This document shows positions 55,749 to 64,000 of a stretch of 64,000 nt of DNA, in pieces. The position numbers and the translations under genes were made by a program. Under the pieces are notes generated by a model. It worked only from the letters and a program-made list of their open reading frames with translations, was not told the origin of the DNA and ran no database searches. How positions within the stretch are numbered: the first letter of the stretch is position 1; each line of letters starts with the position of its first letter. Source of the DNA: Marinomonas sargassi (GTDB lineage: Bacteria; Pseudomonadota; Gammaproteobacteria; Pseudomonadales; Marinomonadaceae); contig NZ_JAOVZB010000002.1 in NCBI RefSeq assembly GCF_025716875.1, positions 124,001 to 188,000 of the forward strand, given 5' to 3'.

Positions 55749-58417
55749 ACTGCAAGATCCGCCTTAATAGGTATAAATTGTTTTAGCTCGGGTATACAGG
55801 ACCCACAATTGGTGCCGCATTTTAAGCTATTTCCTAAGCCTTCAACAGAATCCACGCCTTCAGCAATGGCTTTTTCTATCTGTTTAGAGCCAATTTGGAA
55901 ACAAGAACAAACAATCTCACCTTTATCTTCAACATTAGAAGGAATACCAACCAATATAGCCATTCTATCTAGGTCTGTTAGTGGCTCAGATTTAACGAGC
56001 TTAGACTCTAACCAATCACACGAAATAGACTCTGGTTTAGGGTGCAAATACGCAGCAACGGTAAGTTTATGATCTACCACATTTGCTAACCTAACCTGAT
56101 GAGTTGTCGGGTTAGTGTATTCTAGCCACTCTCCTCCATCTTCCTCTTTATTCAACATAGACTGAATTGAATCAACACTTTGGCCTTCAGGGCAAACCAC
56201 TTCGTAATGATAACCTTCGTCCGATGGCACCAGACACCAATAAATAAAATCGAGATTCGACAATGGCTTGGCAGATATAATTAATCCATATGACACATCA
56301 TTAACTGCCTCGACTTTCACTTGTGCATGCTTTGATTCTGGTTGACCAGATAAAGGGTCAAAAACTTGAGGTATCAAGTTAGATACTACGGCTGAATTGG
56401 CAAATTGCTGTGTCCAATGGATAGGTGAAAACACATTACCCGGTGCAACACCTTGGCTAATTTTTGCTTTCAACAAGGCTTCGCCAACCGAAGAAATCAA
56501 ACGAACTAAGGATTTATCTCCAATCCCTAACATTTTGGCATCTTTCGGGTGTATTTCTACATAAGGCTGATCCGTATGCTTTGTTAATAAAGCCGAATCC
56601 CCCGTTCTAGTCATGGTATGCCACTGGTCTCGTACTCGACCAGTATTGAAGGTAAAAGGCCACTCAGAAGAAGCTTTGTTAATAGGCAGTTGTGGTGTGA
56701 TGGGAATAAACTTGGCTTTTTTATCCGGTGTGAAAAAGCGTCCATCTTCAAACATACGCTTGGTTCCCTCTGGTCGCCCTTTCGGTACAGGCCATTGAAC
56801 AGGAACTAAAGCATCGTATTCTTCTTTACTCATTTGGCTAAAGTGACCAATATCAAAATCACGCTTACCATTATTTTCGAAAGCAGACAGTGCCGCATGT
56901 TCAACAAAAATCTCATTAACACTACGGTATGAAAAAGCCGACTGATAGCCAAGGCGTTTAGCTACCTCACAGATCGCCCACCAGTCATGCTGAGCTTCAC
57001 CCGGTGCAGGCAATAAACCACGTTGGCGAGAAATTCTGCGTTCCGAGTTTGTCACTGTTCCATCTTTTTCACTCCAACCTGTCGCTGGCAATAGAACATC
57101 ACCCATGGCCGTAGTATCAGTGTGGGCTTTACAGTCACTGACGATAACCAATTCACACTTTTCAAGCGCTCGCCTAACTTGTGCAGTATCTGGCAAACTC
57201 ACCATAGGATTTGTGGACATAATCCAGATAACTTTAATTTTACCTTCTTCAACAGCTTGAAACATGTCAACCGCTTTCAAGCCATTTTCAGTCGCCATAT
57301 TCGGTGCTTGCCAAAAACGCTGTACTAATTTTTGCGCTCCCGGTGTTGCAAAATCCATATGTGCAGCCAGTTGATTTGCTAAGCCACCCACTTCTCGGCC
57401 ACCCATAGCATTAGGCTGGCCTGTTATAGAAAACGGTCCCGCACCTTCTTTACCGATTCGGCCAGTAGCAAGGTGGCAGTTAATAATCGCGTTGCACTTA
57501 TCCACGCCAGATGAAGACTGATTCACACCTTGTGAATAAAAACTAATGGATTTATCTGTTGCAAGCCACAAGCGAGCAAGCTGCTCTAAGCTCTCTTCAC
57601 TTACACCACAAAACTCAGCCGCTGAAGACAGGTCTGGAGTGACTTCTAGGGCTTTATCTAGAGTGCCTTGGAAACCATTGGTGTGTTCTGTAATAAAGTC
57701 TGTATCGAGAATATTTTCAGCAGCTGATCGTTGCAGCAAATAAGAGAACACAGCTGCATCCGTACCGGGTGTGATGGCTAAATGCAGATCGGCAATATCA
57801 CACGTTGCTGTCTCACGAGGGTCAATCACCACCACTTTCATATTAGGGCGCTGCTTCTTAGCTTCAACAATACGCTGGAACAATATAGGGTGAGTCCAAG
57901 CAGCATTAGAGCCAATCATAATCAAAAGATCACACAGCTCTAAATCTTCATAATTACAGGGCACTGTATCGGAGCCAAACGCTCGCTTATAACCCACCAC
58001 GGCTGACGCCATGCAAAGTCGAGAGTTGGTATCAACATTTGCCGTACCAATAAAGCCTTTCGCTAGCTTATTAGCGACATAATAATCTTCTGTAAGAATC
58101 TGCCCCGAAAGATAAAAAGCAAAAGCATCTGGGCCATGGTCTTTGACCACTTGAGATATTTTTTCACTGACCGAATCCAGTGCGGAGTCCCAGCTTACCT
58201 GCTTACCGTCTACGATAGGCGTTAGGAGCCTATCATCCGATTTGAGGGTACTGGCAAGACTACTGCCTTTTACACAAAGACGACCAAAGTTAGCAGGGTG
58301 ATCTATATCACCCGAAACTGGCGGCACAGGTTCAGATTGAGAAGAAGGCACCGTTACCTTAACCCCACACCCTACACCACAATATGGGCAAGTCGTTTTT
58401 GTAGTTGTTGCTGACAT
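55745..58417 (-). CDS. nasA: Assimilatory nitrate reductase catalytic subunit
   Basis: An 890-residue molybdopterin enzyme reducing nitrate to nitrite in the cytoplasm. CPYCGVGCGVKVTV and GRLCVKGSSL carry the [4Fe-4S] cluster. IIGSNAAWTHPILFQRI and IINCHLATGRIGKEGAGPFSITGQPNAMGGREVGG bind bis-MGD. The C-terminus has a BFD-like [2Fe-2S] domain (CSCFQIG...CGTNCGSCIPELK), as in the long NasA form. The start at 58417 has GAGGAA 7 bases upstream. The gene follows a leader with a terminator, suggesting antitermination control. Confidence 0.96.
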   Translation of the reverse strand: MSATTTKTTCPYCGVGCGVKVTVPSSQSEPVPPVSGDIDHPANFGRLCVKGSSLASTLKSDDRLLTPIVDGKQVSWDSALDSVSEKISQVVKDHGPDAFAFYLSGQILTEDYYVANKLAKGFIGTANVDTNSRLCMASAVVGYKRAFGSDTVPCNYEDLELCDLLIMIGSNAAWTHPILFQRIVEAKKQRPNMKVVVIDPRETATCDIADLHLAITPGTDAAVFSYLLQRSAAENILDTDFITEHTNGFQGTLDKALEVTPDLSSAAEFCGVSEESLEQLARLWLATDKSISFYSQGVNQSSSGVDKCNAIINCHLATGRIGKEGAGPFSITGQPNAMGGREVGGLANQLAAHMDFATPGAQKLVQRFWQAPNMATENGLKAVDMFQAVEEGKIKVIWIMSTNPMVSLPDTAQVRRALEKCELVIVSDCKAHTDTTAMGDVLLPATGWSEKDGTVTNSERRISRQRGLLPAPGEAQHDWWAICEVAKRLGYQSAFSYRSVNEIFVEHAALSAFENNGKRDFDIGHFSQMSKEEYDALVPVQWPVPKGRPEGTKRMFEDGRFFTPDKKAKFIPITPQLPINKASSEWPFTFNTGRVRDQWHTMTRTGDSALLTKHTDQPYVEIHPKDAKMLGIGDKSLVRLISSVGEALLKAKISQGVAPGNVFSPIHWTQQFANSAVVSNLIPQVFDPLSGQPESKHAQVKVEAVNDVSYGLIISAKPLSNLDFIYWCLVPSDEGYHYEVVCPEGQSVDSIQSMLNKEEDGGEWLEYTNPTTHQVRLANVVDHKLTVAAYLHPKPESISCDWLESKLVKSEPLTDLDRMAILVGIPSNVEDKGEIVCSCFQIGSKQIEKAIAEGVDSVEGLGNSLKCGTNCGSCIPELKQFIPIKADLAV

Positions 58418-58538
58418 GATTCTTCCTCAAACTATGTTCAAAAACAAAAAAAGCCCAATCGCTTTCAAAGAAAGCGATTGGGCTTCGTTGCCTTTTGGAA
58501 TATCTATATGCTGTGTGTGCAAACCTTCGTCGGCTTGC
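58418..58538 (-). promoter_or_regulatory. Candidate ANTAR-responsive leader upstream of nasA
   Basis: On the minus strand, two stem-loops precede a terminator. P1 (58519-58538): GCAAGCC / GGTTTGC with hexaloop GACGAA. P2 (58481-58492): GGC / GCC with hexaloop AACGAA. P2's arm overlaps the outer part of the terminator stem (58451-58485), so the two cannot form together. Paired hexaloops with G at position 4 and A at position 1 are the ANTAR RNA motif; P1 has G at position 1 and P2 fits fully. In other bacteria NasR or NasT binds such leaders in response to nitrate. Confidence 0.55.
58451..58485 (-). terminator. Leader terminator before nasA
   Basis: A perfect 16-bp stem, AAGCCCAATCGCTTTC paired with GAAAGCGATTGGGCTT, loop AAA, followed on the minus strand by TTTTTTGTTTTT. 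It lies only 33 bases before the nasA start codon, which is why antitermination is suspected. It is also 230 bases beyond the nirD stop. Confidence 0.85.
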
Positions 58539-58717
58539 TATGCATAATTTAATTATATACCAAGCAATAAACAAGCCAATAAAAACAGTTAAAACATATA
58601 AAAATAATCCTTATATATCAATATGTTAAAAAAACCAATGAGGCCTATTTTTCTCCATCTAACTCTAATGCACCAATAAGGCACAAAAAGAGCTTTGTGC
58701 CTTACCAAATCCACATA
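58539..58717. other. Spacer between nirD and the nasA leader
   Basis: About 180 AT-rich bases without a gene. It could hold a separate nasA promoter, since nirD ends at 58718 and nasA has its own regulated leader. Confidence 0.4.
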
Positions 58718-59050
58718 TTAACTCTCTGCTATATAAACGTTTTCACCTTCTAATTTGGCTTGCCACGAAGGAATAGTCACATCGTCTTCTAAGCACTTAC
58801 CAGATGAAAGAACAAAGTGTTGCTTATATAGAGGGCTAGCAACTGTCCATTCACCTTGAAGGTGCGCAACTAAACCACGAGATAAAACATTTGCTTTACC
58901 AAACGGGTCCCAATTACTAATCGCAAAGATCTGACTTTCCGCTTCAGGTACGTAGAAAAGCGCTACTTGCTGACCATTTACCATGGCAGCGACTCCAGCA
59001 CCCTTAACAAGATCACTCTGCTTACACACTAATTTCCACTGCATTGTCAT
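58718..59050 (-). CDS. nirD: Nitrite reductase small subunit
   Basis: A 110-residue Rieske-fold subunit of the NADH-dependent assimilatory nitrite reductase. IFAISNWDPFGKANVLSRGLVAHLQGEWTVASPLYKQHFVLSSGKCLEDD has the NirD pattern. The Cys and His that would bind the [2Fe-2S] cluster are largely missing, as is usual for NirD. It begins six bases after nirB and partners it. Confidence 0.93.
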   Translation of the reverse strand: MTMQWKLVCKQSDLVKGAGVAAMVNGQQVALFYVPEAESQIFAISNWDPFGKANVLSRGLVAHLQGEWTVASPLYKQHFVLSSGKCLEDDVTIPSWQAKLEGENVYIAES

Positions 59051-59055
59051 CTTAT

Positions 59056-61614
59056 TTAACCCACCTTCGCTATCAAATTTTGCTTTTCTTCTTCTGTTGC
59101 TGGGCGTATCTGATCACGCTCTTCAACAAACACAACATTCTCATCTTCACCATCATAGTTAACAAACTGACGGAATGTTTTTAGTGCCTCTGGATCTTCA
59201 AGAGTTGTTTTCCACTCACACTGGAATGTATCAACAACATAATCCATAGCCGCATCCAACTCGCTACACATACCGAGTTTGTCTTCGATGACCACTTCTT
59301 GAAGGTATTCCAAACCACCTTCTAGGCCGTCCATCCATACAGAAGTACGCTGTAAACGATCGGCTGTTTTTGTGTAGAACATAAGGACACGGTCGATGTA
59401 CTTGATCAAAGTTTCACGATCAAGGTCAGTAGCGAACAAGTCACCATGACGAGGCTTCATTCCACCGTTACCACACACATACAGGTTCCAACCACCTTCC
59501 GTTGCAATAACACCAATATCTTTACTTTGAGCCTCAGCACATTCACGAGTACAGCCAGAAACCGCAAACTTAATTTTATGAGGTGAACGTAACCCCTTAT
59601 AACGGTTCTCAAGGTCGACAGCCATTGTCATACTGTCATCAACACCAAAGCGACACCATGTACTACCAACACAAGATTTAACGGTACGTAGTGATTTACC
59701 GTAGGCTTGACCCGTCTCAAAGCCAGCATTTACCAACTTTGTCCAAATTTCAGGAAGCTGGGGTAAGGTTGCACCAAATAAGTCGATACGCTGACCGCCC
59801 GTGATTTTAGTGTACAGCTTGTACTCTTTAGCAACTTCTCCCAGAACAATAAGTTTTTCTGGCGTTATTTCACCACCTGGAATACGAGGTACGATGGAGT
59901 AAGTTCCATCTTTTTGCATATTACCTAGGAAACGGTCATTGGTATCCTGCAAAACAATATGCTCTTTTTTCAATACATATTCGTTCCAAACAGATGCCAA
60001 AATCGAACCTACCGCTGGCTTACAAATCTCACAACCATGGCCTTTACCGTGCTTTTCTAACAGCTCAGCAAAGCTTTTAATTTCTTCAATTTTGATGATG
60101 TTGTACAAATCTTGACGAGTAAAAGCGAAATGTTCACAGATGTCTGTGCTCACTTCTACACCGAGTGACAATAATTCGTTATCAACAACATTTTTCAACA
60201 AGGCAGCACAACCACCACAGCCTGTAGCCGCTTTAGTAATGCCTTTCACATCACCAACGGACATAGCACCATTGGCTACGGCATCACTGATGTCTTGCTT
60301 AGTTACGTTGTGACAACTACAAATAGAGGCCGTTGCAGGTAATGCATCTGCACCCAATGCAGCAGGTGCCCCATCCATTGCAGGTAAGATCAAAGATTGC
60401 GGCTGTTCTGGAAGGTCCATCGCATTTAAGTAGTACTGCAGAAGCGTATCGTAGAAGCTGTTATCTCCAACTAAAACAGCACCTAGCAGCTTTTGACCGT
60501 CTTCTGAGACAACCATTTTACGGTAACTTTGTTGAATTTCATCTTGGTATACAAAGACTTTACAACCTTGAGATTTAGCGTGTGCATCGCCGATAGAACC
60601 TACATCACAGCCAAGAAGCTTCAGCTTAGTACTCATGTCAGCACCAGTGAATGAGATACTCTCATCGCCTAACAAGTGTCCTGCTGCTGCTTTCGCCATG
60701 GTATAACCCGGGGCAACCAAACCATAAATGCTGTTATTCCATAACGCACACTCACCTATCGCGTATACATTTTCATCGCTTGTCTGACAGTTATTGTTGA
60801 TGGTAATACCACCACGCTCGCCCATTTCCAAACCAGACTGTTTTGCAAGAGCATCCTGTGGACGAATGCCTGCCGAGAATAAAATAAGGTCAGTTTCTAG
60901 GTGGGTGCCGTCAGCAAAGTTCATACGGTGGAACGAAGATTCACCATCCACAATTTCTTGTGTTGCAGTATCGGTATAAACCGTTACATCAAGACCTTCG
61001 ATCATTTCTTTCAGTACGCTACCGCCTTTCTCATCAAGCTGCACAGGCATTAGACGTGGTGCGAACTCAACCACACTTGTTTCAAGGCCTAGATTTTTCA
61101 AGGCATTAGCTGCTTCTAAACCCAGTAAACCACCACCAACGACTGTACCTTTAGAGACTTGCTTTGCACAATCACGAATATCATCAAGGTCTTCTAATGT
61201 ACGATACACAAATGTGTTATCACGCTTGTGACCTGGAATAGGAGGAACAAATGGATAAGAACCTGTTGCCAATACTAGCTTGTCATAAGAAACCGAATCA
61301 CCGCTTTGCAAAAGAAGCTGCTTGTTATCGCGGTCGATTTCAGTCACTAGGCTGTTGGTAAAATATTGAACGCCATTATCATCGTATAAAGTACCGTCGG
61401 TCATTGCCAAGTCAGCAGCGCCTTTACCAGTAAAATATTCACTTAAATGAACTCGGTCATAAGCTAAGTGTGGCTCTTCGCCAAAAACGGTAATATGAAA
61501 ATTCTCGTGGCCGCCCTTCTCAATAATTTGTTCTACAAAATGGTGGCCGACCATGCCATTACCCACAACAACAAGACGTGGTTTTTTGGTCGATAGAGGT
61601 GAATTAGCACTCAT
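59056..61614 (-). CDS. nirB: NAD(P)H nitrite reductase large subunit
   Basis: An 852-residue siroheme enzyme reducing nitrite to ammonium. The N-terminal FAD/NAD domain (VVVGNGMVGHHFVEQI, then VVGGGLLGLEAANALK) is followed by BFD-like [2Fe-2S] segments (CSCHNVTKQDI and CGGCAALLK). The C-terminal siroheme/[4Fe-4S] module has CVGSTWCRFG and CTRECAEAQ. The length matches NirB (about 850). It is preceded by 39 bases after the FAD oxidoreductase gene. Confidence 0.96.
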   Translation of the reverse strand: MSANSPLSTKKPRLVVVGNGMVGHHFVEQIIEKGGHENFHITVFGEEPHLAYDRVHLSEYFTGKGAADLAMTDGTLYDDNGVQYFTNSLVTEIDRDNKQLLLQSGDSVSYDKLVLATGSYPFVPPIPGHKRDNTFVYRTLEDLDDIRDCAKQVSKGTVVGGGLLGLEAANALKNLGLETSVVEFAPRLMPVQLDEKGGSVLKEMIEGLDVTVYTDTATQEIVDGESSFHRMNFADGTHLETDLILFSAGIRPQDALAKQSGLEMGERGGITINNNCQTSDENVYAIGECALWNNSIYGLVAPGYTMAKAAAGHLLGDESISFTGADMSTKLKLLGCDVGSIGDAHAKSQGCKVFVYQDEIQQSYRKMVVSEDGQKLLGAVLVGDNSFYDTLLQYYLNAMDLPEQPQSLILPAMDGAPAALGADALPATASICSCHNVTKQDISDAVANGAMSVGDVKGITKAATGCGGCAALLKNVVDNELLSLGVEVSTDICEHFAFTRQDLYNIIKIEEIKSFAELLEKHGKGHGCEICKPAVGSILASVWNEYVLKKEHIVLQDTNDRFLGNMQKDGTYSIVPRIPGGEITPEKLIVLGEVAKEYKLYTKITGGQRIDLFGATLPQLPEIWTKLVNAGFETGQAYGKSLRTVKSCVGSTWCRFGVDDSMTMAVDLENRYKGLRSPHKIKFAVSGCTRECAEAQSKDIGVIATEGGWNLYVCGNGGMKPRHGDLFATDLDRETLIKYIDRVLMFYTKTADRLQRTSVWMDGLEGGLEYLQEVVIEDKLGMCSELDAAMDYVVDTFQCEWKTTLEDPEALKTFRQFVNYDGEDENVVFVEERDQIRPATEEEKQNLIAKVG

Positions 61615-61653
61615 TTAGTTTCCCCTTGCTTTACTACGCAATATTCTCAAGCT

Positions 61654-62892
61654 TTATGCGACTTTAGAAAGACAATAAGCCTCACCAAAGACAAGCATAT
61701 TGAGCATATCTGAGATATTGGTTTTATTTTGAATAAGCTGGAAATACCAGCTTCCATCGGCCACGTTGCCATATAGAATTGCGCCAACCAGTAAGCCGTC
61801 GTTGACTACCAGTTTGCGATAATGATTTGCTCCTACATCCTTGAAAAAGATGCATGAGTCTTCTTGAGTTGGTTCAATCCTTCCGACTGAAAAAAGATTT
61901 ACACCAGAAACTTTTAATTTCGTTGGAGTTGGTTCAATAACGAAACGACCACCATTGCCGTTTAATTCGTTAATGAGTACTTTAATTTGATCCCATATTG
62001 GAGCAACTAAGCCAAATGTTTGCCCATCAAACTCACAGCACTCTCCCAAAGCATAAACGTCTTGGTGAGAGGTTTGCATCTTATCATCAACTAAAATAGC
62101 TTGCTGTACCTCTAGACCAGACACTTTTGCCAGTTCAACTTCAGGTACAATGCCCACTGCCATAACAACCAAGTTAGCATCTATTTTATCGCCACTTTTA
62201 CAAATTGCATGGGTAACCACTCCGTTTTCGGACTGAATAAACTCTGTGGGCGAATCCTCTAGGCGGAATTCAATTCCCATTTGCTCCATGCGCTTTAATA
62301 AAAGGCTTGCAGATTCCTCATCCAGCTGCCGATTCAGCAACCATTCGGCAAGGTGGAAAACAGTCACTTTATGACCTTGTTTTACCAAGCCTACTGCTGC
62401 CTCTAAACCTAATAAACCACCACCAATCACACTGACCGATTGTTGGCCTGCAAGGTTTATCATTGCATCAACATCTTCCCATGTTCGAAACCCCATTACA
62501 TTTGGGGCATCTGATCCGGGAATTGGCAACATTCTAGATCGAGAACCTGTGGCCATCACTAGCTTGTCATAGGAGACAATACGGCCACTTTCCAGACGAA
62601 TACATTTCGCTTCTATATCTATATTGACGGCGCCATCACCGGAGATAATGTTCACGCCTTCATCTTGCATTTTGCTTGTATCAACTAAGGCCATTTCATC
62701 ATTGGTGATGTTTTGAGCCAATAGCGACGACAACATGATGCGATTATAACCTACCTGAGCCTCTTCTCCGATCAAGGTTACAGAATAACGAGCATTTCCC
62801 TCCTGTATTAGGTCATGGGCAAGCTTACTGCCTGCCATGCCTGCACCAATAATAACAAGGTGTTCGCTGTCAGAAGGAAAACTATTAAGCAC
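61654..62892 (-). CDS. NAD(P)/FAD-dependent oxidoreductase (nitrate reductase electron-transfer type)
   Basis: About 413 residues from the GTG at 62892, which overlaps the stop of the ABC ATPase gene and has GAGAAGG upstream. An ATG at 62940 would give 16 more residues with an Arg-rich start. The pyridine nucleotide-disulfide oxidoreductase fold is seen: VIIGAGMAGSKLAHDL for FAD and SVIGGGLLGLEAAVGL for NAD(P), with no redox Cys pair. It resembles the N-terminal half of NirB and the NasB-type subunit that feeds electrons to NasA. It lies in the nitrate assimilation operon between transport and nirB, so it probably serves NasA (inference). Confidence 0.85.
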   Translation of the reverse strand: MLNSFPSDSEHLVIIGAGMAGSKLAHDLIQEGNARYSVTLIGEEAQVGYNRIMLSSLLAQNITNDEMALVDTSKMQDEGVNIISGDGAVNIDIEAKCIRLESGRIVSYDKLVMATGSRSRMLPIPGSDAPNVMGFRTWEDVDAMINLAGQQSVSVIGGGLLGLEAAVGLVKQGHKVTVFHLAEWLLNRQLDEESASLLLKRMEQMGIEFRLEDSPTEFIQSENGVVTHAICKSGDKIDANLVVMAVGIVPEVELAKVSGLEVQQAILVDDKMQTSHQDVYALGECCEFDGQTFGLVAPIWDQIKVLINELNGNGGRFVIEPTPTKLKVSGVNLFSVGRIEPTQEDSCIFFKDVGANHYRKLVVNDGLLVGAILYGNVADGSWYFQLIQNKTNISDMLNMLVFGEAYCLSKVA

Positions 62893-63730
62893 TCGCCTTC
62901 TCACCCTTATCAGATGCCTTAGCGTCTTTACCAGCAGCAATAGGCTCTACTTTACGCTGTTTCTCATACAAGAAGGTCAATACTTGAGCACGATAATCAA
63001 CGTATTTAGGGTCACTTGCTAAAGCTAGACGGTCGCGAGGACGCTCCAGATCAACATGAAGGATTTCACCTACTGTCGCTGCTGGACCATTTGTCATCAT
63101 CACAATTCGATCTGATAGCAGTACGGCTTCATCAACATCATGGGTGATCATAATGACCGTGTTATTTAGATCTTTTTGAATTTCCATCAAAGAGTCTTGC
63201 AGGTGCGCTCGTGTCAAAGCATCCAAGGCACCAAAAGGCTCATCCATTAATAGAACACTTGGTTCCATTGCCAATGCTCGAGCAATACCCACACGCTGTT
63301 TCATACCACCAGATATTTCATCTGGGCGCTTATCTGCTGCATGTGTCATATGCACCAACTCTAAGTTATGCATTATCCAATCATGCATTTCTTTTTTCGA
63401 TTTAGTCTTATTAAAAACCTGCTTAACTGCAAGCTCTACATTCTGGTAAGAGGTCAACCAAGGCAATAGTGAATGGTTTTGAAAAACAACCGCTCGCTCA
63501 GGACCTGGACCTTGTATTTCTTTTCCATCTAACAGCACTCCACCTTCCGTTGCATCATATAAGCCAGCAACAATATTCAATACGGTGGATTTACCACAAC
63601 CAGAGTGACCAATCAAAGAAACAAATTCACCCTTGTTAATCTTTAAACTCACATCATTCAGAGCGCGAAATGGCCCTTTTGGAGTAGGAAAATCAATAGA
63701 AACTTTACTAATATTAAGATGCGTTTGCAT
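62885..63730 (-). CDS. nrtD: Nitrate/nitrite ABC transporter ATP-binding protein
   Basis: A 281-residue ABC ATPase. Walker A is GHSGCGKST, the signature is ISGGMKQRVGIARAL and Walker B is VLLMDEPFGALD. EIQKDLNNTVIMITHDVDEAVLLSDR provides the H-loop. The 'NrtD/SsuB/TauB' subgroup is indicated by its length and by the membrane gene that precedes it, and the neighbours indicate nitrate as substrate. The C-terminal tail is Lys/Ala-rich and overlaps the following gene. Confidence 0.92.
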   Translation of the reverse strand: MQTHLNISKVSIDFPTPKGPFRALNDVSLKINKGEFVSLIGHSGCGKSTVLNIVAGLYDATEGGVLLDGKEIQGPGPERAVVFQNHSLLPWLTSYQNVELAVKQVFNKTKSKKEMHDWIMHNLELVHMTHAADKRPDEISGGMKQRVGIARALAMEPSVLLMDEPFGALDALTRAHLQDSLMEIQKDLNNTVIMITHDVDEAVLLSDRIVMMTNGPAATVGEILHVDLERPRDRLALASDPKYVDYRAQVLTFLYEKQRKVEPIAAGKDAKASDKGEKASA

Positions 63731-63741
63731 GCCGCTCTCCC

Positions 63742-64000
63742 TTAACGTAATACTTGTGTTTTATCCCAAGAGACAAAACGTTGAATAGTCAGCATGACTC
63801 TGTCTAATAGAAAACCGATAAAACCGATCATCAAGACTGCAACCATGATTCGCCCTAAAGAGTTAGAGCTACCATTTTGGAACTCATCCCATACAAATTT
63901 CCCTAAACCTGGGTTTTGCGCCAACATTTCTGCCGCAATCAATACCATCCAAGCGATACCAAGAGAAAGTCTCAAACCTGTAAACATAAGAGGAATAGCA
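63742..64000 (-). CDS. nrtB: Nitrate ABC transporter permease, C-terminal part
   Basis: The frame continues beyond the right edge. The visible 86 residues show [32 protein letters not shown] and [29 protein letters not shown], the last membrane segments and C-terminus of NrtB-type permeases. The stop lies 11 bases before the ATPase start. The start and the EAA loop are outside the window. Confidence 0.88.
   Translation of the reverse strand, partial: AIPLMFTGLRLSLGIAWMVLIAAEMLAQNPGLGKFVWDEFQNGSSNSLGRIMVAVLMIGFIGFLLDRVMLTIQRFVSWDKTQVLR

Noticed and set aside
62893-62940. ATG start for the FAD oxidoreductase
   Set aside because: Would add an Arg-rich stretch translated from inside the ATPase gene; the GTG at 62892 with GAGAAGG upstream is more plausible.

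Overview
The window looks like a piece of a marine gammaproteobacterial chromosome, most likely Marinomonas or a close Oceanospirillales relative. This is inferred from the protein sequences, the moderately AT-rich DNA, the gltA / sdh / suc gene order, a TRAP uptake system and an assimilatory nitrate cluster. No database search was possible. I saw no rRNA, tRNA or CRISPR array.

Layout. 1-4050 holds small housekeeping and unknown genes: a VOC protein cut by the window edge, a LysE exporter, a membrane protein, a MYG1-type hydrolase, a YaeR-type VOC protein and an unknown. 4064-18044 is the most unusual part. The 3' end of an M32 carboxypeptidase gene occurs three times (4064, 6192 and within the intact gene at 16482-18044). 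The first two copies are displaced ends. The stretches between them are two integrative elements that entered the gene near its 3' end and supplied a replacement end. The short element (about 2.1 kb) carries an SDR oxidoreductase and an AraC regulator. The long one (about 10.4 kb) carries a large serine recombinase, a small MOBV relaxase, a PAP2 phosphatase, a LexA/Mu-type repressor and a cargo of integron-cassette-like units. The cargo includes a Kiwa anti-phage pair (kwaA-kwaB) and a PRTase-NADAR pair that is a good candidate for a little-studied conflict system.

18253-27315 holds an Aer-like chemoreceptor, a TPR-GGDEF diguanylate cyclase and small accessory genes separated by a repeated intergenic hairpin sequence. 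27673-35761 is a hexuronate locus: uxuA-uxuB facing a UxuR-like regulator with an operator palindrome, a DctPQM TRAP transporter and a type I mannose-6-phosphate isomerase homologue. 35889-50241 holds lhgO and the TCA cluster sucD-sucC-lpd-sucB-sucA-sdhB-sdhA with gltA divergent. The membrane-anchor genes sdhC and sdhD are not intact. What remains is about 330 bp of frameshifted, deletion-fused sequence in their usual place.

50309-54175 holds purM-purN with DUF2066 and DUF3108 neighbours. 54187-64000 is nitrate assimilation on the minus strand, read from the right edge: nitrate ABC transporter permease and ATPase, an FAD oxidoreductase, nirB, nirD, then nasA, a TrpD2/YbiB-like protein and mobA. 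A leader in front of nasA has two hexaloop hairpins, the second overlapping a strong intrinsic terminator, as expected for ANTAR-type (NasR/NasT) antitermination.
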